Source of the DNA: Bifidobacterium sp. N4G05
GTDB taxonomy: Bacteria; Actinomycetota; Actinomycetes; Actinomycetales; Bifidobacteriaceae
Assembly: GCF_002742445.1 (NCBI RefSeq)
Contig: NZ_NJNQ01000001.1
Span: 229,969 to 293,968 of the forward strand
Length of the DNA stretch: 64,000 bases
Direction of reading: 5' to 3'
Positions 56,961 to 64,000 of the stretch are shown here, piece by piece (position 1 is the first letter of the stretch; every line of letters starts with the position of its first letter). The notes under the pieces are model-generated. The model was not told where the DNA came from. It saw only the letters and a list, made by a program, of their open reading frames with translations, and did no database searches. A program made the translations under genes and the position numbers.

Positions 56961-58283
56961 TCAAAGGACTGTGATTTCGGTGGGGATCACCGGATCGCCC
57001 TTCATAAGGCTTTGCGCGCCGATTGGCAGTTCGGCCAGTGCCTGAGCACGATAATTATGCGCGTTGACGATGGCTTCGTGCCCCTGATAGTCGGAGTTGA
57101 TTTCGCCGTCGGTCACATAGTCGACCAGCAGATCCTTCCAGCCTTCTTCCGGCTGATAGGAGGCAAGCTGCTTTTCGGATCCGGAAATCACATGTTCGCA
57201 GTCGGCCAGCGAATATTCGTACGAGCGGAAGGCGAGCTTGCGTCCCGGAACCGTGGCCTTGTCTTTCGACTTCTTGGCCACCGGCTGCATGTCACCAGCG
57301 GAATTTTCGCGTTCGGTCAGCTTGTACACCATCGCGCAGGTCGGAGCGCCCGATCCGGTGACGAGCATGGTACCCACGCCATACGAATCGACCGGCGCAG
57401 TCTGCAGCGATGCGAGCGCATACTCGTCCAAATCGTTGGTGACGGTGATCTTCGTATTGGTGGCTCCCAGCGCGTCCAGCTGGTTACGCACACGCTGCGC
57501 TAGCGACGCCAAGTCGCCGGAATCGATGCGCACGCCGCCCAATTCTGGGCCGGCCACTTCAACCGCCGTCTTCACAGCCTCTTCAATGTTGTACGTGTCG
57601 ACCAGCAGCGTGGTGTTCTTGCCAAGCGCGGCGATCTGCGATTCGAACGCGCTCCGCTCGTCATCGTGCACTAGCGTGAAGCAGTGCGCAGCCGTGCCAA
57701 TGGCCTTCAAGCCATACATTTGCGCGGCCAGCAGATTGGCCGTACCTTTGAAACCGCCCACTACGGCGGCGCGGGCTGCGGCAACGGCGGCCCACTCGTT
57801 CGTTCGGCGACCGCCCATATCCATGCACGGGCGGTCCTTCGCGGCGCTGACCATGCGGGACGCCGCCGACGCAACCGCAGAATCGTAATTCAGAATGCTC
57901 AGCAGCAGCGTTTCCAGCAGTGTGCACTCGCCGAACGTGCCTTCGACTTGCAGAATCGGTGAATTCGGGAAGAACATCTCACCTTCGCGATAGCCCTTGA
58001 TTGAACCGGAGAAATGAAAATTCTCAAGCCATTTGATGGTTTCAGGGCCCACCACCTTGCGATCTGCAAGGAATTTCAGATCATTATCGTCAAGATGAAA
58101 GTTTTCAAGCGCGTCAAGAATGCGTCCTTGCCCGGCGGCTACTCCGTAGTGGCGGCCAATCGGCAGGTGACGGGTGAAAATTTCGAATACGCACTTGCGA
58201 TTGGCGGTGCCGTCCCTCAGACACGCGTCAAGCATGGTGTATTCGTACATGTCGGTCATGAGCGCAGGTGAATAATCCAGCAT
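56961..58283 (-). CDS. pncB: Nicotinate phosphoribosyltransferase
   Basis: NAD salvage: nicotinate plus PRPP to nicotinate mononucleotide, ATP-stimulated. LMTDMYEYTMLDACLRDG at the start, GGRRTNEWAAVAAARAAVVG (about 183-202), LLVDTYNIEEAV, IRIDSGDLASLA (PRPP/NAPRT motif) and FGVGTMLVTG-like YGVGTMLV. 440 residues, normal. ATG at 58283 with GAAAGG eight bases upstream is preferred over a TTG two codons earlier. Divergent from rph. Confidence 0.95.
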   Translation of the reverse strand: MLDYSPALMTDMYEYTMLDACLRDGTANRKCVFEIFTRHLPIGRHYGVAAGQGRILDALENFHLDDNDLKFLADRKVVGPETIKWLENFHFSGSIKGYREGEMFFPNSPILQVEGTFGECTLLETLLLSILNYDSAVASAASRMVSAAKDRPCMDMGGRRTNEWAAVAAARAAVVGGFKGTANLLAAQMYGLKAIGTAAHCFTLVHDDERSAFESQIAALGKNTTLLVDTYNIEEAVKTAVEVAGPELGGVRIDSGDLASLAQRVRNQLDALGATNTKITVTNDLDEYALASLQTAPVDSYGVGTMLVTGSGAPTCAMVYKLTERENSAGDMQPVAKKSKDKATVPGRKLAFRSYEYSLADCEHVISGSEKQLASYQPEEGWKDLLVDYVTDGEINSDYQGHEAIVNAHNYRAQALAELPIGAQSLMKGDPVIPTEITVL

Positions 58284-58543
58284 TTCCAAAGCCTTTCTGA
58301 CTTTTGGTGAAACTGACCATGAGCGTAGGCCTCACTGTGGCCAAGCACAGGTTTTCACTCCATCATACGTGCTTGAATGCCTGTATTACGTGAGATAAAC
58401 GCGGAAAACGACGCAAAATGATCGCAAGACAATTACGAACGATTCACGCACCTCAAGATGGGTTTTCGGCTGGTGATACTGTTTTTTCGGAAAATACAAG
58501 CGATTGTTGATCGTGTAATCAATCGAAAGCAGAGAAATCAGCG

Positions 58544-59308
58544 ATGGTAGCGATTAAAGACATGTTGGACGGGCAGACGATAATTCGCGCGGACGGACGT
58601 AAGGTGGATGAGCTGCGTCCGGTGCGTATCACCCGTCATTTCACGGACGTTCCGGAGGGGTCCGTGCTTGTGGAATGCGGCAATACACGCGTGATGTGCA
58701 CGGCTACGTTCACCGCAGGCGTGCCTCGTTGGCGCAAGGACTCCGGCCTGGGCTGGGTCACCGCGGAATATGCGATGCTGCCGCGAGCCACCGCAGACCG
58801 CACTGATCGCGAATCTGTGCGCGGCAAGATCGGCGGACGCACGCACGAGATCAGCCGACTGATCGGACGCTGCCTGCGTGGCGTGGTCGACATGAAGGCG
58901 CTCGGCGAAAACCAGGTGCAGATCGACTGCGACGTGCTGCAGGCTGACGGCGGCACCCGAACCGCATCGATCACCGGCGCATATGTGGCGCTCGTGGACG
59001 CCATGCATTGGGCCGAGAAGCACAAGCACATCAAGTCTGCCGACCGCGTGATCAAAGACAGCGTTTCCGCCGTGTCCGTGGGCGTAATCGACGGCAAGCC
59101 GATGCTTGATCTGCCGTATATCGAAGACAGCAAGGCTATGACCGACATGAACGTGGCCATGACCGGCTCCGGCGAATTCATTGAGATTCAGGGCACCGCG
59201 GAGCATCGCCCGTTCAACCGCACCGAGCTTAACGTGCTGCTTGATCTGGCGGAAAAGGGCAACAAGGAACTGCAGGCCGCGCAGCAGGCCGCGCTCGCAC
59301 AGGACTGA
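58544..59308 (+). CDS. rph: Ribonuclease PH
   Basis: 3'-5' phosphorolytic trimming of tRNA 3' ends. [56 protein letters not shown] and [20 protein letters not shown] are diagnostic. 254 residues. ATG at 58544 has a weak purine run; an internal ATG at MLDGQ would be a shorter alternative. Followed by rdgB, the standard actinobacterial order. Confidence 0.97.
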   Translation: MVAIKDMLDGQTIIRADGRKVDELRPVRITRHFTDVPEGSVLVECGNTRVMCTATFTAGVPRWRKDSGLGWVTAEYAMLPRATADRTDRESVRGKIGGRTHEISRLIGRCLRGVVDMKALGENQVQIDCDVLQADGGTRTASITGAYVALVDAMHWAEKHKHIKSADRVIKDSVSAVSVGVIDGKPMLDLPYIEDSKAMTDMNVAMTGSGEFIEIQGTAEHRPFNRTELNVLLDLAEKGNKELQAAQQAALAQD

Positions 59309-59372
59309 AACGGCCGCAAGCCGAACGCAATCCGACTGTAGGCTGGCCTCCGCAAGCCGACCGTCGGCCAGG

Positions 59373-59405
59373 CACGTCAGACGCACGTCAGACGCATGTC
59401 AGGCA
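59373..59405. repeat. 11-bp tandem repeat between rph and rdgB
   Basis: CACGTCAGACG at 59373-59383 and 59384-59394, then a diverged third copy CATGTCAGGCA (59395-59405). A CCGCAAGCCGA direct repeat is also present just before (about 59313 and 59350). Confidence 0.7.
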
Positions 59406-59441
59406 AGCTGACATCAACGAAGCAACGAAAGGAATCGGAAC

Positions 59442-60116
59442 GTGAGAATCATCGTCGCAACCCATAACGAAGGCAAACTCGCTGAAATCAATCGCATTCT
59501 GGAAGATTGCCTAGGTGCGGACGCGGCTCAGGTGGAGCTGGTTTCCGCCGGTTCGCTGAATCTGCCGGATCCGGTGGAAGACGGCGTGACCTTCCAAGAG
59601 AACGCGCTGATCAAGGCCCGTGACGTGGCCGCGCGCACAGGCTGCCCGGCGATTGCCGACGATTCCGGCCTGATTGTGGACGTGATGGGCAATGCTCCCG
59701 GCATTCTTTCCGCACGTTGGGCAGGCAGGCATGGCGACGACAAAGCCAATAATGCGCTGCTGCTCGCGCAGATGGCCGACATTCCAGACGCCAAGCGTAC
59801 TGCGCGTTTCCGTTGCGCGGCCGCGCTGGTGGTGCCGGAAACCGAAGCTGGCGCCGGTGCAAACGGCCGTTATGCGATTGGCAGCGAGACTGTGGAAACC
59901 GGCGAAATGCCGGGTGTGCTGCTGCATGAGCCTCATGGCGAGCATGGTTTCGGATATGACCCGCTGTTCGTGCCCGACGATCAGCCCGCCCGCGCCATCG
60001 AAGCCGGCGAGAAACTCACGTCCGCACAGATGGAACCGGCCGAAAAGAACGCTATTTCCCACCGCGGCAAGGCCTTGCGTGCTCTGCTGCCGTCCGTAGC
60101 CACCTTGCTGAAGTAA
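59442..60116 (+). CDS. rdgB: Non-canonical purine NTP pyrophosphatase (dITP/XTP)
   Basis: Ham1/RdgB sanitises the nucleotide pool by hydrolysing dITP, ITP and XTP. IVATHNEGKLAEINRIL, ADDSGLIVD (metal Asp), and HGFGYDPLFVPDDQ are the conserved blocks; ISHRGKALR closes. 224 residues with a short Ala/Gly insert (ETEAGAGANGRYA) near 135. Start GTG preceded by AAAGGAATC. Downstream of rph. Confidence 0.96.
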   Translation: MRIIVATHNEGKLAEINRILEDCLGADAAQVELVSAGSLNLPDPVEDGVTFQENALIKARDVAARTGCPAIADDSGLIVDVMGNAPGILSARWAGRHGDDKANNALLLAQMADIPDAKRTARFRCAAALVVPETEAGAGANGRYAIGSETVETGEMPGVLLHEPHGEHGFGYDPLFVPDDQPARAIEAGEKLTSAQMEPAEKNAISHRGKALRALLPSVATLLK

Positions 60117-60138
60117 GAGAAGCAAGGCCGACGCGGGG

Positions 60139-60176
60139 TCGAACAAGCCGCCGCAACTCGAACAAGCCGCTGCAAG
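60139..60176. repeat. 19-bp tandem duplication after rdgB
   Basis: TCGAACAAGCCGC(C/T)GCAA(C/G) at 60139-60157 and 60158-60176. Directly before the rdgB terminator. Confidence 0.75.
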
Positions 60177-60199
60177 ACAAGACGCAACAATTGCTATCA

Positions 60200-60234
60200 G
60201 GTGCGGAACCGTAGTTTACGGTTCCGCACCTTTT
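60200..60234 (+). terminator. Terminator after rdgB
   Basis: GGTGCGGAACCGTA / TACGGTTCCGCACC perfect arms, short loop, then TTTTG. Confidence 0.93.
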
Positions 60235-60245
60235 GTTTGCTGATT

Positions 60246-60335
60246 CTCACCGGACGTCACCGAACCTCACCGTTTTGGCCTTCGCCAACCGGACGCCGCC
60301 GGACGGCACCGATCTTCACCAACCGTCGCCAATCC
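60246..60335. repeat. Degenerate 11-base TCACCGA/TCGCCAA repeats
   Basis: Runs such as CCTCACCGT, CTTCGCCAA, CTTCACCAA, CGTCGCCAA and CCTCACCGAT recur every 10-13 bases just before the MerR gene's stop. Probably slippage products; no function visible. Confidence 0.5.
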
Positions 60336-60770
60336 TCACCGATCGTCGGCTCGAAAATCCTTGCCATCGTAATTCGCCCAATCCGGGTGCGGCCCGCCGG
60401 TTTCGATACTGCGCTGAATATCGCGATACAAGTGCAGTTTGCGCAACACATGCATATACGCTTCTTCCAGCGCGGCCCGCTGCTCCAAAATCGCCTGATG
60501 CCGCGATTCCAACAATTCCAACATGTCCGCGATATGTGCGCGCTCGTCTTTTTCGTATGCGAAGAAGCGCCTGAGCTCGTCGATGCTCATGCCCGCATGC
60601 TTGAAACAGGCGATCGCCTTGAGCCGCCCAATATGCGCGTCGGTGTACACGCGCCGCCCAGCATCGTCGCGTTCCACATTGCACAGCAGCCCCTGATTCT
60701 CGTAATAGCGCAAGGTTGACGTCTGCACATGGAATCGTTGTGCAACCTCACGAATCGTATATGTTGCCAT
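60336..60770 (-). CDS. MerR-family transcriptional regulator
   Basis: Winged helix-turn-helix: YTIREVAQRFHVQTSTLRYY and ENQGLLCNVERDDAGRRVYT (about residues 5-45) match MerR. A coiled-coil dimerisation helix and a C-terminal tail follow, with only one Cys (CFKHAG) and no metal-binding Cys pair, so it is unlikely to be a metal sensor. It is divergent from the aldo/keto reductase gene at 61003, with a perfect 7-2-7 palindrome between them, so it very probably controls that gene and itself. 144 residues. ATG follows GACGGGAAG. Confidence 0.9.
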   Translation of the reverse strand: MATYTIREVAQRFHVQTSTLRYYENQGLLCNVERDDAGRRVYTDAHIGRLKAIACFKHAGMSIDELRRFFAYEKDERAHIADMLELLESRHQAILEQRAALEEAYMHVLRKLHLYRDIQRSIETGGPHPDWANYDGKDFRADDR

Positions 60771-60893
60771 CTTCCCGTCTCATTTCTACGTTTTCTGCGA
60801 TTGTGCGATTTCTTGCGATTGCCATATCGGCAGTTTCCTGCGATTTCCTGCGAACGACAATCATCGGAAAACACACTATCGACGATATTTGCG

Positions 60894-60929
60894 TTCAAGT
60901 TTACTTGAAGTGCGACGATGGTATCGTCG
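60894..60929. promoter_or_regulatory. Candidate MerR operator in the MerR/aldo-keto reductase divergent gap
   Basis: TTCAAGTTTACTTGAA (60894-60909) is a perfect inverted repeat, arms TTCAAGT and ACTTGAA. Immediately after it CGACGAT-GGT-ATCGTCG (60913-60929) is a second, seven-base-arm palindrome. MerR operators are typically such dyads between -35 and -10 of the target promoter. Confidence 0.6.
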
Positions 60930-61002
60930 ACAAACTCACGATATGCGCCAACTCAAGCAGCACGGCGCACAGCGAAATGCGCAGAGTCTTCAAGGAGGAA
61001 CA

Positions 61003-62013
61003 ATGCTCGAACCGACCACCGTCTACACGCCGTCACCCACCCGATACGACTCCATGACCTACAACCATGTGGGCACAAGCGGTCTGAAACTTCCAGCGGT
61101 TTCACTCGGTTTTTGGCATAATTTCGGCGATATTACGCCATACGCCACCATGCGTGACATTGTGTTCACCGCATTCGACAACGGCATCACGCATTTCGAC
61201 CTCGCCAACAATTACGGTCCCGAACCGGGCAGCGCCGAGAAGAACTGCGGCCGTCTGCTGCACGAATATTTCCATCATCATCGCGACGAACTGATCATCA
61301 GCACCAAAGCCGGCTACGAAATGTGGCTCGGCCCCTATGGCGATCTCGGCAGCCGCAAATATCTGCTCGCCTCTCTCGATCAGAGCCTCGAACGTCTCGG
61401 CCTCGACTACGTCGACATTTTCTACCATCACCACATGGATTCCTCCACACCGCTCGAAGAAACCATGGGCGCACTGGCAACCGCCGTGCAAAGCGGCAAA
61501 GCGCTATATGTTGGCTTGAGCAACTACGACGGTCCGACGCTCGAAAAAGCCACCGCGATCCTTGACGAACTGCATGTGCCGTTCATCATCAACCAGAACC
61601 GTTACAACATTTTTGACCGCACTGTGGAACGCAACGGACTGAAGGAAACCGCCAAAAAGCTCGGCAAAGGCCTCATCACGTTCTCACCGCTCGAACAGGG
61701 CCTGCTCACGAACCGTTACCTCAACGGCGTGCCCGCAGACAGCCGCATCGCACATGACGGCCGATTCTTGCAGGAAAGCGCGTTGACGCCGGAACGTCTG
61801 CAGCAAATCCGCGATCTGAACGACCTTGCCGCCGAACGTGGTCAGACGCTTGCCGAAATGGCGCTCGCATGGCTGCTGCACGACGGTTACGTGACCTCCG
61901 TGCTTGTCGGCGCGTCCCGCCCGCAGCAGTTGCTCGACAATATCGGCGCGTTGAAGAACACCACGTTCAGCGATGAGGAACTGCGTCGCATCAACGAAAT
62001 CTCGCTGCGCTAA
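61003..62013 (+). CDS. Aldo/keto reductase, YghZ/GprA-like (glyceraldehyde 3-phosphate/methylglyoxal reductase)
   Basis: AKR14-type reductase. FDLANNYGPEPGSAEKNCGR (Asp/Tyr), ISTKAGYEMWLGPYGDLGSR (Lys), and DYVDIFYHHHMDSSTPLEET (His) closely follow E. coli YghZ, an enzyme reducing L-glyceraldehyde 3-phosphate and aldehydes. FSPLEQGLLTNRYLNGVP and TSVLVGASRPQQLLDNIGAL complete the barrel. The ATG at 61003 has AAGGAGGAAC. The divergent MerR gene and palindrome suggest induction by a reactive aldehyde or similar. 336 residues. Aldehyde-stress role is inference from the YghZ family. Confidence 0.88.
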   Translation: MLEPTTVYTPSPTRYDSMTYNHVGTSGLKLPAVSLGFWHNFGDITPYATMRDIVFTAFDNGITHFDLANNYGPEPGSAEKNCGRLLHEYFHHHRDELIISTKAGYEMWLGPYGDLGSRKYLLASLDQSLERLGLDYVDIFYHHHMDSSTPLEETMGALATAVQSGKALYVGLSNYDGPTLEKATAILDELHVPFIINQNRYNIFDRTVERNGLKETAKKLGKGLITFSPLEQGLLTNRYLNGVPADSRIAHDGRFLQESALTPERLQQIRDLNDLAAERGQTLAEMALAWLLHDGYVTSVLVGASRPQQLLDNIGALKNTTFSDEELRRINEISLR

Positions 62014-62061
62014 GCGCGGATATTTCAAAAAAGCAAGCCGACAATAAAATACAACAGCAAT

Positions 62062-62131
62062 AAAAATCTGCCGAGACAATCTGAATTATCGAAAATAATT
62101 TCGACACAGAGACCATCTCGGCAGATTTTTT
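62062..62131. terminator. Bidirectional terminator between the reductase and the DUF3039 gene
   Basis: AAAAATCTGCCGAGA and TCTCGGCAGATTTTT are perfect 15-base arms with about 40 bases between them. A/T runs flank both sides. Serves the reductase (+) and the DUF3039 gene (-). Confidence 0.85.
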
Positions 62132-62204
62132 ATATGTAATCACGTTCGGCAATCTTCGGAAATTTCAGTGAAATTCCAACATCACCATACGACGAGAAAA
62201 ACGA

Positions 62205-62531
62205 TCAGAAGTCGGAGTTCATCATTTCGTCGTAGATGCGCTTACAATCCGGGCATACCGGGAACTGCGAAGGATCACGCTTCGGCACCCACACCTTGCC
62301 GCACAACGCCACCACCGGTCGGCCGGTGCGACGGGACTCGGCAATGCGATCGCGCGACACATAATGTGCGAAACGATCCGCATCACCATTGCCGCCATCA
62401 TCCAGCTTCGTCTCCTCTTCGGGACGTTCCAGCACCGCAGTGCCGGTACCAGCATCCGGATTGGAAAGCGGCGAGACCGGATCAGCCTCGTCAATGAAGC
62501 CGTCGCGATCCCCAAACATCGAAAATGCCAT
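62205..62531 (-). CDS. DUF3039 domain protein
   Basis: Conserved small protein of actinobacteria, function unknown. The core is VALCGKVWVPKRDPSQFPVC followed by PDCKRIYDEMM; Cys residues in LCGK and VCPDC suggest a zinc-ribbon-like fold. The N-terminal half is acidic and low complexity (RPEEETKLDDGGNGDAD). The ATG at 62531 with GAGGAGTTGATT is preferred over an earlier TTG. 108 residues. Divergent from coaD. Confidence 0.85.
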   Translation of the reverse strand: MAFSMFGDRDGFIDEADPVSPLSNPDAGTGTAVLERPEEETKLDDGGNGDADRFAHYVSRDRIAESRRTGRPVVALCGKVWVPKRDPSQFPVCPDCKRIYDEMMNSDF

Positions 62532-62635
62532 AATCAACTCCTCAAATACGCCGCAACCGCGGCACCACTGCCTCCATCATAGCCATGAAAACCCACATAT
62601 TCGCCGACACTTCGCGTAATTTCACGCAACCGCGG

Positions 62636-62641
62636 TACGCT
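62636..62641 (+). promoter_or_regulatory. Possible -10 of a leaderless coaD promoter
   Basis: TACGCT then seven bases, then ATG at 62649; similar in layout to the elements at 32234-32239 and 32307-32312. Only a weak TGAGG lies between. Confidence 0.35.
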
Positions 62642-62648
62642 TGAGGCT

Positions 62649-63143
62649 ATGACAATTGCAGTTTGCCCCGGGTCGTACGACCCAGTAACCGCCGGACATT
62701 TGGACGTCATCGAACGTTGCGCGCGTTTTTTCGATGAAGTGCATGTTGTGGTGGCGGTGAACGCGGCGAAAACACCGATGTTTTCCGAAGAGACCCGCGT
62801 TGAGATCATCCGTAAGGCGCTTGAAAAGCGGAATTGCCGCAATATCAAGGTTTCTTCAACAACCGGACTGATTACCGACTATTGCAAAAAGGTCGGCGCG
62901 ACGGTTATTGTGAAGGGTCTTCGCCAGAATGGCGATTATGAGGCCGAGTTGGGTATGGCGTTAGTCAATCGCAAGCTTGCCGATGTGGAAACGCTGTTTT
63001 TGCCGGCGGCACCTGATTTGGAACATATTTCCAGTTCGATAGTGAAAGATGTGGCTCGCCACGGCGGCGATGTGACTGGCATGGTGCCCGATTGCGTGAT
63101 TCCGCTGCTCGGCGAAGCGCTCAACAATGAAAAGAGGGCATGA
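62649..63143 (+). CDS. coaD: Phosphopantetheine adenylyltransferase
   Basis: Penultimate step of CoA synthesis. [20 protein letters not shown] (T-x-GH nucleotidyltransferase motif), [20 protein letters not shown] and [20 protein letters not shown] are definitive. 164 residues. Ends with a TGA overlapping the next gene's ATG (ATGATG), so translation is likely coupled. CoA product also supplies the phosphopantetheine used by AcpS. Confidence 0.97.
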   Translation: MTIAVCPGSYDPVTAGHLDVIERCARFFDEVHVVVAVNAAKTPMFSEETRVEIIRKALEKRNCRNIKVSSTTGLITDYCKKVGATVIVKGLRQNGDYEAELGMALVNRKLADVETLFLPAAPDLEHISSSIVKDVARHGGDVTGMVPDCVIPLLGEALNNEKRA

Positions 63144-63844
63144 TGGGTGAAGAGACCACGGGCTATGATCCGCTTGCGGACGGCGTCGACGATGACACGA
63201 CATCGCAGCGACCGGTGATCGCCATGTCTGATTTGCCAGATTTGCGCACCACGTTCGACCCGGACGAGCCTTTGACGGATTCCGGCAATCTGAGCCGTGA
63301 CGAGTTCACCACCGTGTATGACATCATCGACAAGCTCGAATCGGCGTTGGATGAGGCAAAACCGATACTGTTCTTCCCCGGCACCGTGCGCGTGGACCGT
63401 GACGAGTTCACCGAACAGCTCGACCAGTTGAAGAGAATGATGCCGGTGCAGCTGGAACGCGCCTCGGCATTGATGCGCGAATCGGAACGACGCTTGGAAA
63501 GCGCTCAGACGCAAGCCAACGTCATCGTGTCATCCGCGCAATCGCGTGCGGCCGACACTATACGTGAGGCCAACGAACAGGCGCAGTTCCTCGCCGGTCA
63601 GGAAAATGTGACCGAGATCGCACGGCAGAAGGCACGTGCTATTCTCGACCAGGCGCAAGCCAGGGCCGACCATCTCACGCAGGGAGCCGACAAGTACTGC
63701 ACCACGGTGATGGAAACGCTGCAACAGCAGCTCGGCAAGCTTGGCAACGACGTGCAGGCGGGATTGAACGTACTGTATGATCGCCAGCGCGAAGCGAGCA
63801 CGCATGTGCCGCATCTTGACGCAAACGACTATCCGGAAAGCTGA
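63140..63844 (+). CDS. Coiled-coil (DivIVA-like) protein, function unknown
   Basis: 234 residues: a Pro/Asp-rich N-terminal 50, then a long amphipathic helix from about residue 50 to 215 ([55 protein letters not shown]), reminiscent of the coiled-coil proteins (DivIVA/ATP synthase b-like) that sit between coaD and the DUF177/rpmF genes in actinobacteria. No catalytic motif. Start at 63140 or 63143 (two ATGs in a row, AAAGAGG upstream). Role in cell division or polarity is a guess from shape. Confidence 0.75.
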   Translation: MMGEETTGYDPLADGVDDDTTSQRPVIAMSDLPDLRTTFDPDEPLTDSGNLSRDEFTTVYDIIDKLESALDEAKPILFFPGTVRVDRDEFTEQLDQLKRMMPVQLERASALMRESERRLESAQTQANVIVSSAQSRAADTIREANEQAQFLAGQENVTEIARQKARAILDQAQARADHLTQGADKYCTTVMETLQQQLGKLGNDVQAGLNVLYDRQREASTHVPHLDANDYPES

Positions 63845-63858
63845 ATGGAAGGCTGAAC

Positions 63859-64000
63859 ATGGCACGTATCGAAGATTCCCCGTGGGCGATTTCCGTGGCG
63901 CAGGTCGCTTCACGAGCCGGACAAAGCAAGGAGCTCGACGCGACTTTCCCCGCGCCGAGCGGCATCGGCGATGAGATCGTCGGCGTTGAAGAGGGTACTG
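63859..64000 (+). CDS. DUF177/YceD family protein, partial (window edge)
   Basis: 47 residues visible starting MARIEDSPWAISVAQVASRA; PAPSGIGDEIVGVEEGT matches the DUF177 (YceD) N-terminal pattern ...VPAPEDLGL.VIGVPEG. In most bacteria it precedes rpmF (L32) and is linked to 23S rRNA accumulation. Starts 15 bases after the coiled-coil gene. Confidence 0.78.
   Translation, partial: MARIEDSPWAISVAQVASRAGQSKELDATFPAPSGIGDEIVGVEEGT

Overview
The window is a stretch of chromosome from an actinobacterium, almost certainly a Bifidobacterium. The main evidence is a single-chain type I fatty acid synthase of about 3,110 residues followed by acpS and preceded by a two-subunit acyl-CoA carboxylase, together with a DUF3039 protein, a GH13 amylosucrase, a PNPase of the GpsI type and GC-rich codon usage. 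I cannot fix the species; the B. adolescentis/catenulatum/longum/breve group is the natural place to look. Nearly everything is chromosomal core. I see no phage, insertion sequence, plasmid gene, CRISPR array or restriction system.

Layout. (a) 1-8.2 kb, minus strand: pgeF-ispD-pcp (pcp cut by the window edge), trhP (U32 tRNA modification), an aldo/keto reductase, and a LemA plus DUF2207 membrane pair. (b) 8.2-12.5 kb: rpsO and pnp, the latter with a repetitive Arg/Asp tail, then an unknown five-helix membrane protein and tRNA-Gly. (c) 12.5-15 kb: amylosucrase-type GH13 enzyme and acpS. (d) 15.3-30.1 kb: a lipid and biotin block made of fas, accD, accBC, divergent bioY, and convergent birA. 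BioY imports biotin, BirA attaches it to AccBC, AccBC/AccD make malonyl-CoA, AcpS arms the ACP of Fas, and Fas makes the acyl chains. (e) 30.1-33.1 kb: a large polytopic membrane protein divergent from a PucR-type regulator. (f) 33.3-36 kb: tRNA-Trp-secE-nusG, a structured 3' region, then rplK-rplA. (g) 36-44.1 kb: rne-rplU-rpmA-obg-proB-aspC. (h) 44.2-50.8 kb: a repeat-bearing gap, dapE, an AEC transporter, a FtsX-type ABC exporter, rnhB and lepB. (i) 50.9-55 kb: rplS, pgi and a second AEC transporter. (j) 55-64 kb: a 53-bp tandem repeat, tRNA-Leu and tRNA-Thr, a FemAB-type transferase, pncB divergent from rph-rdgB, a MerR/aldo-keto reductase divergent pair, a DUF3039 protein, and coaD-(coiled-coil protein)-DUF177, the last cut by the window edge.

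The more interesting material lies between or at the ends of genes: a long stem-loop structure enclosing the nusG stop codon just ahead of its terminator (34659-34774), a 53-bp tandem repeat (54969-55200), a cluster of a TTGTGCAGAC-type repeat forming a perfect 13-bp hairpin (44431-44560) that recurs near acpS (about 15141-15170), and two RNA-decay enzymes with long charged low-complexity extensions. I found no clearly new multi-gene system; the findings are ranked accordingly.
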